A DNA stretch of 36,791 nucleotides from JAEUMD01 sp044222395. GTDB taxonomy: Bacteria > Pseudomonadota > Alphaproteobacteria > Rhizobiales > Hyphomicrobiaceae. The translations under genes were made by a program, and so were the position numbers. Positions within the stretch are counted from its first letter, which is position 1. Every line of letters starts with the position of its first letter. Shown in pieces: positions 25,191 to 34,602 of this stretch. The stretch lies in contig JBGANK010000032.1 in assembly GCA_044222395.1 (NCBI GenBank), forward strand, positions 1 through 36,791, in the 5' to 3' direction. The notes under the pieces are model-generated. The model ran no database searches. It was given only the letters and a program-made list of their open reading frames with translations, and was not told where the DNA came from.

Positions 25191-25889
25191 CTAACCCGCG
25201 AGCCACGTGCGTAGCGCGGCGGTCACCGCATCGGGTGCCTCCAGCGTCGACAGATGTCCGGATCCGGGAACGATAACAAGCCGGCTACCGGCAATACCGG
25301 CTGCGATCTCCTCTGCGATCGGTGGCGGCGTCAATTGGTCCTCTTCACCGACCAGGACCAGCGTAGGGCAATTGATCGCAGCGAGGCCCGGACGGCTGTC
25401 GGGCCGCGCGGCAATCGCCGCCTGCTGGCGCGCGAAGCCTGTGACACCGACCGCCAGCGCCATGTCCAGGACGATTGCCGTCAGAACGGCATCCTTCGCG
25501 CGTGCCGGCGCCACCAGTTTCGGAAACATTTCTCTTATCGGGACTTCGATGCCCTTCTTCTCGGCCAATGCCACCAGACGACGACGATTCTCGCTCTGCT
25601 CGGGCAGATCGGGGCGGGCACTGGTGTCGAGCAGGGCAAGCCGCTCCACGCGATCGGGCGCCTGACGCAGGATCTCCAGGGCGATGTAGCCACCCATCGA
25701 CAGCCCGGCGAGTGCAAACGTATCCGGGGCGCTCGCCAGAACAGAAGCCGCCAGCGCCTGCATCGAATTGGCGCTTTGGTTGTCAGCCACAGTGATGCGG
25801 GCGATGTCTGCGAGCCCACGCACCTGACTGCCAAAAAGCGTTCTCGTGCACAGCAGCCCGGGAATCAGCACGAGGTTTCGATCAGGCAT
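25191..25889 (-). CDS. Alpha/beta hydrolase
   Basis: A 232-residue cytoplasmic hydrolase. The nucleophile elbow is G-L-S-M-G-G with Ser64, the acid is probably Asp in V-G-E-E-D-Q-L-T-P, and the histidine is in G-S-G-H-L-S near the end. The opening L-V-L-I-P-G-L-L-C is the usual first strand and oxyanion region. Substrate unknown; esters, lactones or thioesters are all possible. GGGAG precedes the ATG at a suitable distance. It is divergent from the helicase gene and appears to be a single transcription unit. Confidence 0.88.
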   Translation of the reverse strand: MPDRNLVLIPGLLCTRTLFGSQVRGLADIARITVADNQSANSMQALAASVLASAPDTFALAGLSMGGYIALEILRQAPDRVERLALLDTSARPDLPEQSENRRRLVALAEKKGIEVPIREMFPKLVAPARAKDAVLTAIVLDMALAVGVTGFARQQAAIAARPDSRPGLAAINCPTLVLVGEEDQLTPPPIAEEIAAGIAGSRLVIVPGSGHLSTLEAPDAVTAALRTWLAG

Positions 25890-26245
25890 CCCAGTTCTCC
25901 CGTTGTCTGCCAGGGTGGCGGGCCCTCAGCGAACAGGGCCGCGAGCCAAATCCGCGGCGATCTGACACAAGAATAGTAGCTGCGCCCGGCTTTTGCTTGC
26001 TTTTGCCTTTGAGCTGTGTCAGCAGAGCCCTGGCGTTAGCGCAGGGGTCCGAGAGCTGTCCTCTCGAAAGCTCTCATTAGCTTAGTCCCTTTTCGACGCC
26101 TTATCAGTATTTTGCCGCTTTTCCGGCACTGCTCTCCCCTGCGCTTAGTCCTAGGTCCCCCACCCGATCTGCCCCGGCAACGGCCGTTGTGGCGGCAAGC
26201 GGGATGTGAGGTCGGACCAGCGTACGTAGATGGAGAGGATTCTCA
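25890..26245 (+). other. Long structured leader region upstream of the DEAD-box helicase
   Basis: No gene-like coding. It is the divergent region between the hydrolase and the helicase, and several short hairpins can be drawn: CCCTG/CAGGG near 26035-26046, GAGAGCT/AGCTCTC (26051-26057 with 26069-26075), and TGCCG/CGGCA near 26113-26128. A structured 5' leader would suit a cold-inducible RNA helicase, but no known RNA family is recognised. Confidence 0.4.
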
Positions 26246-28069
<1,824 letters not shown>

Positions 28070-28093
28070 TCGTTCCCCAGCAGCACGTCAACG

Positions 28094-28125
28094 CACGCCG
28101 CTTCCGCGACCACGGCGGCGGCGTG
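28094..28125 (+). terminator. Rho-independent terminator after the helicase
   Basis: CACGCCGC (28094-28101) pairs with GCGGCGTG (28118-28125) across a 16-base loop, followed by ACTTTTGTTTC. Stem and U-rich tail are both present, 24 bases after the helicase stop. Confidence 0.75.
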
Positions 28126-28330
28126 ACTTTTGTTTCCCGCCAACAGAGGCGCTCACTGCACGATCATTACAATGTGCGCCTTCACGGTGCGCGGATGCCT
28201 TAGCCTAACTGGCGATTGACCCGATCTGTCAGATTGGCGATCAGGGCGCGGCAATGACGCGAGCGGCGCGCTTCGCCTCTGATGGGCGCTCGCGGTTCAT
28301 GCCATTGCAGCGTCTCCTCTCACGCGAGTA

Positions 28331-29596
28331 ATGCCGATGCCCTCGACGACCGGAATGCCGCTGTCGCGGCCCAAGGACAAGATCAAGATCCTGCTCCTCG
28401 AAGGCATTTCGGAAACCGCGGTCGAGACCTTTCATGCCGCCGGCTACACCAATATCGAGCGTCATGCGAAAGCGCTGGAGGGCGAAGCGCTGCGCGCGGC
28501 ATTGACGGCTGCCAGCATGGTCGGCATCCGTTCGCGCACGCAGTTGACGAAGGATGTGCTCGATCACCAGAGGTCGCTGATCGCGATCGGCTGCTTCTCT
28601 GTTGGCACCAACCAGGTTGCTCTCGAATTCGCGCGCGACATCGGTCTGCCGGTGTTCAACGCTCCGTTCTCCAATACGCGCTCGGTGGCGGAACTGACGA
28701 TCGCCGAGATCATCATGCTGTTGCGCCGGATCTTCCCCAAGTCGATGGCTGCGCATTCGGGGGGCTGGCAGAAGACCGCGGCCGGATCGACCGAGGTGCG
28801 CGCCAAGATGCTCGGCATCGTCGGCTATGGCAACATTGGCTCGCAGCTCGCCGTACTTGCCGAAGCGATTGGCATGCGCGTCATCTATTTCGACCGCACC
28901 GACAAGCTGCAACACGGCAATGTGCAGCCGGCGCAGTCGCTGGAAGAGCTGCTTGCCAATTCGGATGTCGTTTCCTTGCATATACCCGATACGTCCGAGA
29001 CGCGCGGCATGATCGGGCACTCCGAGATCAGGGCCATGAAGCGGGGTGCCTATCTCATCAACAACGCGCGCGGAAAGGTGGTCAATATCGATGCGCTTGC
29101 CGCAGCGCTCGCTGACGGGCACCTCGCGGGAGCCGCCATCGACGTGTTCCCGGTCGAGCCAAAATCCAACAGCGACAAGTTCGTCTCGCCGCTTCAAGGA
29201 CTCGACAATGTCATCCTGACGCCGCATGTCGGCGGCTCGACGGAGGAGGCGCAGGAGCGCATCGGTTCGGAGGTCGCGCGCAAGCTCGTCGAGTATTCGG
29301 ACGTCGGCTCGACAGTGGGTGCGGTCAACTTCCCGCAGGTGCAGCTGGCGCCGCGCGCGCACGGAACGCGCTTCATCCAGGTGCAGCGCAACCTGCCTGG
29401 AGAGCTGCAGCGGCTCAACGAGGTGTTCGCCAAGCACAAGGTCAACATCGCCGCGCAGTTCTATCAGACCGATGGCGAAGTCGGTTACGTGGTGCTCGAC
29501 TGCGACGACCTGCTGTCCGGTGCGCGTGACATCCTCGCGGAGCTCAGGTCGATGCCGGGCACGATCCGCGCGCGCCTGCTCTATCGCAAGCTCTGA
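28331..29596 (+). CDS. serA: D-3-phosphoglycerate dehydrogenase with ACT domain
   Basis: First step of serine synthesis: 3-phosphoglycerate to phosphohydroxypyruvate with NAD. The 421-residue product has the nucleotide-binding G-I-V-G-Y-G-N-I-G-S (about 162-171), the substrate/catalytic block N-N-A-R-G-K-V-V, the catalytic histidine in T-P-H-V-G-G-S-T, and a C-terminal ACT-like domain ending R-A-R-L-L-Y. Its length matches the E. coli-type SerA, which is feedback-inhibited by serine. In a serine-cycle methylotroph it also links to C1 assimilation, which is inferred. ATG 28337 is an alternative start. Its stop and that of the convergent TfoX gene share the palindrome TGATCA. Confidence 0.94.
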   Translation: MPMPSTTGMPLSRPKDKIKILLLEGISETAVETFHAAGYTNIERHAKALEGEALRAALTAASMVGIRSRTQLTKDVLDHQRSLIAIGCFSVGTNQVALEFARDIGLPVFNAPFSNTRSVAELTIAEIIMLLRRIFPKSMAAHSGGWQKTAAGSTEVRAKMLGIVGYGNIGSQLAVLAEAIGMRVIYFDRTDKLQHGNVQPAQSLEELLANSDVVSLHIPDTSETRGMIGHSEIRAMKRGAYLINNARGKVVNIDALAAALADGHLAGAAIDVFPVEPKSNSDKFVSPLQGLDNVILTPHVGGSTEEAQERIGSEVARKLVEYSDVGSTVGAVNFPQVQLAPRAHGTRFIQVQRNLPGELQRLNEVFAKHKVNIAAQFYQTDGEVGYVVLDCDDLLSGARDILAELRSMPGTIRARLLYRKL

Positions 29597-30094
29597 TCAG
29601 CGCTTCCTGCTCTTGCCGCCCGGCGATTTCCCGGAACGCTGCCGAGCGGATGTCGCGGGTGATTTCGATTTCGGTGCAGCGGCAGGCTTTGCGATCGGGG
29701 GCGGGGCGGCTTTCCTGCCTTTGCTCTTGGACGCCGAGCCCGCCTTGTCCTTTTTGGGGGATCTTGCCGCCGCCCTGCGGGCCGCGCTGAGTGCTCGGCG
29801 CGCCCACGCCCGCAGTTCCTCAGGTTCGTCGAAGATTCGGTCTGGCGCGCGCCAATAGCTCGTCGTCATGGTGCGGCCCTGCGAAGAGAACGTGAACGGC
29901 GCAAGGCCCTCCGCTTCGAACATCGGCTTGGTCACGTCGTCAGCCTTAAGGTAGAGCACGTCAAGATCGACCAAGGCGAACATGACGCCGTCCGCATAGA
30001 GGCCGGCGCCGCCAAACATGCGCCGCGCATCGACTTTGCCCACGGCGCCGAGCAAGTTGCGCACATGATCGAGATAGTCCTTGCTGACGGACAT
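29597..30094 (-). CDS. TfoX/Sxy N-terminal domain protein with basic tail
   Basis: A 165-residue product. Residues 1-100 match the TfoX N-terminal domain (R-R-M-F-G-G-A-G-L-Y-A-D-G near the start, then Y-W-R-A-P-D in the middle). The last 60 residues are a low-complexity Lys/Ala/Ser/Pro/Arg tail, rather like histone-H1-type tails, suggesting nucleic-acid binding. In gammaproteobacteria TfoX/Sxy activates competence genes; the role of this domain in alphaproteobacteria is not established. The start ATG 30094 follows GGAG with a good spacing. It converges exactly with serA. Confidence 0.86.
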   Translation of the reverse strand: MSVSKDYLDHVRNLLGAVGKVDARRMFGGAGLYADGVMFALVDLDVLYLKADDVTKPMFEAEGLAPFTFSSQGRTMTTSYWRAPDRIFDEPEELRAWARRALSAARRAAARSPKKDKAGSASKSKGRKAAPPPIAKPAAAPKSKSPATSARQRSGKSPGGKSRKR

Positions 30095-30344
30095 GGGAAC
30101 TCCTCGCTCGCTCTGCCGTAACGTCGCCTTGAAGTGCGGTTGCGAGACCGGGCGCCGAACTCCGATAGCGATCCCAGCCTAGCGCCAAGATCACCTGCGC
30201 GACAGGACTACTTGCGCGACAGGCCAGGCGACCTATCTCTTCTATCAAACATCTTCGCAGCAGGCTCGCTCGTCTTGCGCGGTCGGTACGCTCGATTCAT
30301 GTCCGACCGATCAGGCCCGCGACAGACAAAATACGGAGACTGCC

Positions 30345-31250
30345 ATGCCGTCTACGGCTCGGCCGCATGTCAAAGGGTTCCATGACGCCAAGACTGGTTC
30401 GATCCAGTACGTCGTGTCGTGTCCGCGCACCCGCAAGGCCGCCATCATCGATCCTGTCTGGGACTTCGACGAAAAGTCAGCGCGCACCTGCACGACCAAT
30501 GCCGATGAATTGCTTCACTACGTCAAGGATGCCAGCCTCGACGTGGTCTGGATCCTGGATACGCACCCTCATGCCGACCACTTCTCGGCCGCGCCCTACC
30601 TGAAGTCCAAGCTTGGCGCGCCGACGGCGATCGGCGAGCAAGTCGTCAACGTGCAGAAGCTATGGAAGTCGATCTACAATCTGGGTGTTGAGTTCGCAGC
30701 TGACGGCTCGCAATGGGATCGCCTGTTCGCGGATGGCGAGATTTTCAAGATCGGAGACCTGGATGCGCGCGTCATTTTCTCACCTGGTCACACGCTGGCC
30801 TCCATCACTTACTTGATCGGCGATGCAGCATTTGTGCACGACACACTTATGATGCCGGATTCCGGCACCTCGCGTGCCGATTTTCCTGGCGGCAGTGCGC
30901 ACGATCTTTATCGCACAATTCAGCGCATTCTCGAACTCCCGGACGAGACGCGCATCTATGTCGGACACGACTATGGCAGGGGCGGGCGCAAGCCGCTTTG
31001 GGAGTCGACTGTAGGCGAGCAGCGTGCGCGCAATATCCACCTGCGTGGCGGCGCGTCGGAAGCGGAGTTCGTGCGAATTCGGGAGTCGCGCGACGCGGAG
31101 CTCGAGCTGCCTCACCTCATGCTTGATGCACTCCAGGTCAACATTCGCGGCGGCCGGCTGCCTTCATCTGAAGACAACGGAGTGGCTTATCTCAAGGTGC
31201 CGCTCGACCAGTTCGCAGGACCTTCGAAAGTGTGCGAACCGTCACGATGA
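30345..31250 (+). CDS. Persulfide-dioxygenase-like MBL-fold hydrolase (Blh type)
   Basis: A 301-residue cytoplasmic metallo-beta-lactamase-fold protein with T-H-P-H-A-D-H at 73-79, F-S-P-G-H-T, D-S-G-T-S-R-A-D-F-P-G-G and Y-V-G-H-D-Y-G. This set is characteristic of the ETHE1/Blh group, which oxidises persulfides such as glutathione persulfide and relieves sulfide stress. Blh genes are often next to a BigR-type repressor and sulfur transporters; none is in this window. The ATG at 30345 follows CGGAGA. A sulfur-oxidising role would suit an organism using methylated sulfur compounds, but that is inference. Confidence 0.88.
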   Translation: MPSTARPHVKGFHDAKTGSIQYVVSCPRTRKAAIIDPVWDFDEKSARTCTTNADELLHYVKDASLDVVWILDTHPHADHFSAAPYLKSKLGAPTAIGEQVVNVQKLWKSIYNLGVEFAADGSQWDRLFADGEIFKIGDLDARVIFSPGHTLASITYLIGDAAFVHDTLMMPDSGTSRADFPGGSAHDLYRTIQRILELPDETRIYVGHDYGRGGRKPLWESTVGEQRARNIHLRGGASEAEFVRIRESRDAELELPHLMLDALQVNIRGGRLPSSEDNGVAYLKVPLDQFAGPSKVCEPSR

Positions 31251-31274
31251 AATCTCTGGCAGCACTGATGCAGT

Positions 31275-31862
31275 TCAGCGCTGCTGCTGGCGTGTGCGGT
31301 TCCTGCCGCGCAACAACATGCGCTGCAAAACGCTGTCGCGCTGGACGAAGTGGTGCCAAAGCGCCGCGACGACATGCGCCGCAACGATGAGGATCAGCAG
31401 GTGGGCGGAGAACTTGTGAACCAGGACAAGCAGATCGATAGTCGCCTTATCGCTGCCCAGCGAAACCGTCGGCACCGGCAGGAGACCGAGAAGCTTCACA
31501 TTAACCGCTGGGTTGCGTGCGCCAGCCAGCAACCAACCGGCAACGATCGTGGCTGCCGTCGCAAGATAGAGACCAATATGTGCGAGGCCGGCCAGACGCT
31601 TTTCCAGCTCTGGAGTCTTGGCCGGCAACATGGGGATCTTGTTGATGAGACGCCATGCGAAGCGTCCGAACATCAGCACAGCGAGCGTCACCCCGACCGC
31701 AGCGTGCAAGAAGATCTGATACTTGTTGGCGGCAGCCAGTGCCGGATCGCCTTCGTCGCCGACCCACAGGCCATGGACGTAGAGGAACAAGATCATGGCG
31801 GCGGCAGCCCAATGGAAGAGCTTCGCCGGCGTGCCCCAATAGAAGAGCGTGTTGAAGATCAC
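31275..31862 (-). CDS. Cytochrome b561 family membrane protein
   Basis: A 195-residue integral membrane protein with four hydrophobic segments (about 12-33, 46-66, 92-113, 147-172). Histidines sit where b-type hemes are bound: K-L-F-H-W at the start, F-L-H-A-A-V-G in segment two, and V-H-K-F-S-A-H plus A-A-H-V-V-A-A-L-W-H-H in the last segment. Bacterial members move electrons from the quinone pool, some to superoxide or periplasmic acceptors. I chose GTG 31862 because GGAGG precedes it by seven bases; the frame stays open 15 codons further up. A perfect FNR/FixK box lies 115 bases upstream. It converges with the Blh-like gene. Confidence 0.9.
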   Translation of the reverse strand: MIFNTLFYWGTPAKLFHWAAAAMILFLYVHGLWVGDEGDPALAAANKYQIFLHAAVGVTLAVLMFGRFAWRLINKIPMLPAKTPELEKRLAGLAHIGLYLATAATIVAGWLLAGARNPAVNVKLLGLLPVPTVSLGSDKATIDLLVLVHKFSAHLLILIVAAHVVAALWHHFVQRDSVLQRMLLRGRNRTRQQQR

Positions 31863-31976
31863 CCGTGTGCCTCCGCACTCCCCACCGGCCATTAGCCAGA
31901 TGCCCAAGAGCGCCAGCTCGATCGGACAGACCCAACGTCAGCCGGCGCGATATCATGATTAGCTGCGCCCGCGGCA

Positions 31977-31990
31977 TTGATCGAGATCAA
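31977..31990 (-). promoter_or_regulatory. FNR/FixK-type operator upstream of cytochrome b561
   Basis: TTGATCGAGATCAA is a perfect match to the FNR/FixK consensus TTGAT-N4-ATCAA. On the minus strand a CATGAT hexamer (31957-31952) lies where a -10 would sit if the box were centred near -41.5, the class II activator position. This suggests low-oxygen activation of the b561 gene. Confidence 0.7.
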
Positions 31991-32010
31991 CGTTAGACGA
32001 TTGGGGTCGT

Positions 32011-32400
32011 TCAGCCCTTCAGCGCCGAAAGCTGCTCCTGTGACGCGGGGAGCAGATTGACGCTCTCGCCGCAGCCGCAGGCGCTCTGCTGATTAGGATT
32101 GTTGAAGACGAAGCCAGCGGACAACTTGTCGGCTTTGAAATCCATCTCCGTGCCGAGCAGGTAGAGGACGGCTGATGGATCGATGATCAGCCGGGCGCCA
32201 TCCTGCTCGACGACCTCGTCGAACTTGCCGACGCTGTCGGCCCAGCTCATGGTGTATTCCATGCCGGCGCAGCCGCCCTTCTTGACGCCGATTTTGAGGC
32301 CGGCGACGCCTTCCCCCTTTTGCGCCATGATCGCGCGGATGCGCGCTGCGGCGGCATCGGTCAGGGTCACAACCTTGGGTCGTTCTCGGTGCGTGCTCAT
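32011..32400 (-). CDS. sufA: A-type iron-sulfur carrier (SufA/IscA family)
   Basis: A 129-residue HesB-fold scaffold or carrier of Fe-S clusters. The three conserved cluster cysteines are present: Cys44 in K-G-G-C-A-G, and Cys108 and Cys110 in S-A-C-G-C-G-E-S. I chose ATG 32400, the usual family start (V-V-T-L-T-D-A-A-A near residue 10); the open frame continues upstream without reason to be coding. It lies 256 bases after sufT, across a long palindrome, so it may be transcribed separately. SufA and ErpA-like subtypes cannot be told apart from this; the suf location favours SufA. Confidence 0.91.
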   Translation of the reverse strand: MSTHRERPKVVTLTDAAAARIRAIMAQKGEGVAGLKIGVKKGGCAGMEYTMSWADSVGKFDEVVEQDGARLIIDPSAVLYLLGTEMDFKADKLSAGFVFNNPNQQSACGCGESVNLLPASQEQLSALKG

Positions 32401-32593
32401 GGTTCGTTCTCGTTCGGGCAGACCCGCAGTTCGCGGGGGCTCTGGTGATCCGTCTGTGATGTAGGGACTGTTCGGCGTTCGTGAAAGCCTTCGCAAGTGG
32501 CCAATGTCGATCAAGCTAATGTTCCGACTCTGACACGTGGTTCCCTACGGTCGCCTGCATGTCAGCCCGGAACCCTAGTCATTCTTTTTGAAT

Positions 32594-32657
32594 GTGTTCT
32601 GGATTCACAAACGCTTGACGACCTCCGCCCGGGAATCAAGCTTATGATCCAGAACAC
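32594..32657. repeat. 64-base imperfect palindrome between sufT and sufA
   Basis: GTGTTCTGGAT (32594-32604) is a perfect inverted copy of ATCCAGAACAC (32647-32657), and inside it GCTTGA (32613-32618) pairs with TCAAGC (32636-32641). The right end coincides with the last base of the sufT stop codon. The tail in the sufT direction is not U-rich, so a simple terminator is doubtful. It could be a small palindromic repeat element, a MITE remnant or an mRNA stabiliser. Confidence 0.7.
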
Positions 32658-33253
32658 TAGAACATGTTCAGCGCAAGTCGTGCCTCATCCGACATGCGGC
32701 TCATTTCCCAAGGTGGATCAAAGACCAGATTGACCTTCACTCCGCCGACACCTGCCACGGAGTTGACGGCGTTCTCGACCCATTGCGGCATTTCGCCCGC
32801 CACCGGGCAGGCCGGCGCCGTCAGCGTCATTTCGATCTCGACATCGCGGTTGTCCTTGATGTCGATCTTGTAGATCAGGCCAAGCTCGTAGATGTCGGAG
32901 GGGATCTCCGGGTCGTAGACCGTCTTCAGCGCACCAATGATGTCATTCGTCATCTGCTCGAGCTGCTCGCGCGATAGCGCGGATCCGGGCACCGGCGTGC
33001 CGCCCTCGGCAACGCCAGGCGCGGCAGCAGGAGCCTCCGCTGACAGAGCCGCTGCCGGCGCCGCGCGTGGCGCCAGCTCTCGCGGCTGTTCCATCTGGAA
33101 GCCAGGATTGATGTGGCCAGCAGCAGGTGCCCCGCCCGCAGCGGGCGTCCGCTCGAGCGGCGCGGCTGCCGGCTCGTCCTTGACCGGCGTGGGGCTGGCG
33201 GCACCACCTGGGCTCGTTGTGCCTATGGTGTGGTGGGTGCGGGCGCTATTCAT
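32657..33253 (-). CDS. sufT: SufT-type iron-sulfur assembly protein (MIP18/DUF59) with long N-terminal extension
   Basis: A 198-residue product. The last ~105 residues are a MIP18/DUF59 domain with D-P-E-I-P-S-D-I-Y-E-L-G-L-I-Y and the reactive cysteine in T-A-P-A-C-P-V-A-G-E. Such proteins help mature Fe-S proteins. The first ~90 residues are a low-complexity Ala/Pro/Gly-rich region, unusual as DUF59 proteins are often only about 100 residues. I chose ATG 33253 because AAGGAGG lies five bases upstream; ATG 33280, overlapping the sufS stop as ATGA, is the alternative. It is fourth in the visible suf order C-D-S-T. Confidence 0.9.
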   Translation of the reverse strand: MNSARTHHTIGTTSPGGAASPTPVKDEPAAAPLERTPAAGGAPAAGHINPGFQMEQPRELAPRAAPAAALSAEAPAAAPGVAEGGTPVPGSALSREQLEQMTNDIIGALKTVYDPEIPSDIYELGLIYKIDIKDNRDVEIEMTLTAPACPVAGEMPQWVENAVNSVAGVGGVKVNLVFDPPWEMSRMSDEARLALNMF

Positions 33254-33276
33254 CCCGCCCTCCTTTTCCGTCGTGG

Positions 33277-34602
33277 TCATGCGAACAACTCGTGTGCCCT
33301 GATCAGGGCTTGGGTCAGCGCGTCGATTTCCGACTTGGTGTTGTACATGGCAAATGACGCGCGGCAGGTTGCCGTCTCGCCGATCCTCTCCATCAAAGGT
33401 TGAGCGCAATGATGGCCGGCGCGCACGGCGACGCCGGAGCGGTCGATGAGGGTCGAAATGTCGTGCGGATGCAGCCCGGCGATGGTGAAGGACACGATGG
33501 CACCCTTACCTGGTGCGCTGCCGTGGATCTTCAGCCAGTTGAGCTCGCCGAGCCGGGCATGGGCGTAGTCACGCAGCTCGGTCTCGTGTCGCAAGATGCG
33601 CTCGCGGCCGATCTGCATCATGTAGTTGAGCGCCGCGCCGAGCCCTACCGCCTCGACGATCGCGGGTGTACCGGCCTCGAACTTGTGTGGCGTCTTGCCG
33701 TAGGTGATGCGGTCGACGGCGACGCTCTCGATCATCTCGCCGCCGCCCTCGTAGGGCGGCATCGCATCGAGGTGCTGCTTTTTCGCGTAGAGCACGCCGA
33801 TGCCAGAGGGGCCATAGGTCTTATGGCCGGTGAAGACATAGAAGTCGCAATCGAGTTCCTGGACGTCGACCGGCATGTGTACGGCGGCCTGGCTGCCGTC
33901 GACGAGCACGGGCACGCCGCGATCATGCGCTATGCGTATCACCTCCTTGACGGGCACGACGGTGCCAAGGACGTTCGACATGTGGGTGATGGCGACCATG
34001 CGGGTGCGCGGCGTGATGAGCCGCGCGAACTCATCCAGCAGGAACTCGCCGTCATCGGCGATCGGCGCCCACTTGATCACCGCACCGTTGCGTTCGCGAT
34101 GGTAGTGCCAGGGAACGATGTTGGAGTGGTGCTCCATGATCGAGAGGATGATCTCGTCGCCGGGGCCGATCACCATGCCGCCGAACGAGCTGGCGACGAG
34201 ATTGATGGCGCCCGTCGCATTGCGGGTGAAGATGATCTCATCGGTGGAAGGCGCGTTGAGGAAGCGGCGGGCGGCCTCGCGGGCGTCCTCGAACTTCTGC
34301 GTCGCCGTATTGGAGAGATAGTGCAGGCCGCGGTGGACGTTCGCATACTCGAAGCGGTAGGCGTGGTCCATCGCCTCGATGACCGGTGTCGGCTTTTGCG
34401 CGGAGGCACCGTTGTCGAGATAGACGAGCGGCTTGCCGTAGACCTCCCGATAAAGGATCGGGAAGTCGGCGCGGATTCGCTCGACATCGTAGGTGCCGGC
34501 GGCAAGGCCGTGGGCCGCTGATGCTCTTTCGCGCGTGTCGATCACCATTCCTGACCGTCCATTTTCGCATGTCTCCACTTGCGGTCGAACCTGAATGTTC
34601 AA
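33277..34602 (-). CDS. sufS: Cysteine desulfurase SufS
   Basis: PLP enzyme that takes sulfur from cysteine for Fe-S cluster assembly. Numbered from the TTG at 34602 it has 441 residues, the PLP lysine Lys261 (F-T-G-H-K-T-Y-G-P), the catalytic Cys399 in R-A-G-H-H-C-A-Q-P, and the typical N-terminal R-A-D-F-P-I-L. The frame begins at a TTG overlapping the sufD stop; an ATG at 34548 gives an equally complete enzyme, and the true start is uncertain. It lies directly after sufD. No SufE-like partner is in the window. Confidence 0.95.
   Translation of the reverse strand: MNIQVRPQVETCENGRSGMVIDTRERASAAHGLAAGTYDVERIRADFPILYREVYGKPLVYLDNGASAQKPTPVIEAMDHAYRFEYANVHRGLHYLSNTATQKFEDAREAARRFLNAPSTDEIIFTRNATGAINLVASSFGGMVIGPGDEIILSIMEHHSNIVPWHYHRERNGAVIKWAPIADDGEFLLDEFARLITPRTRMVAITHMSNVLGTVVPVKEVIRIAHDRGVPVLVDGSQAAVHMPVDVQELDCDFYVFTGHKTYGPSGIGVLYAKKQHLDAMPPYEGGGEMIESVAVDRITYGKTPHKFEAGTPAIVEAVGLGAALNYMMQIGRERILRHETELRDYAHARLGELNWLKIHGSAPGKGAIVSFTIAGLHPHDISTLIDRSGVAVRAGHHCAQPLMERIGETATCRASFAMYNTKSEIDALTQALIRAHELFA

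Noticed and set aside
28241..29437. 398-codon minus-strand frame opposite serA
   Set aside because: Antisense to a well-defined dehydrogenase; no domain, no ribosome-binding site.
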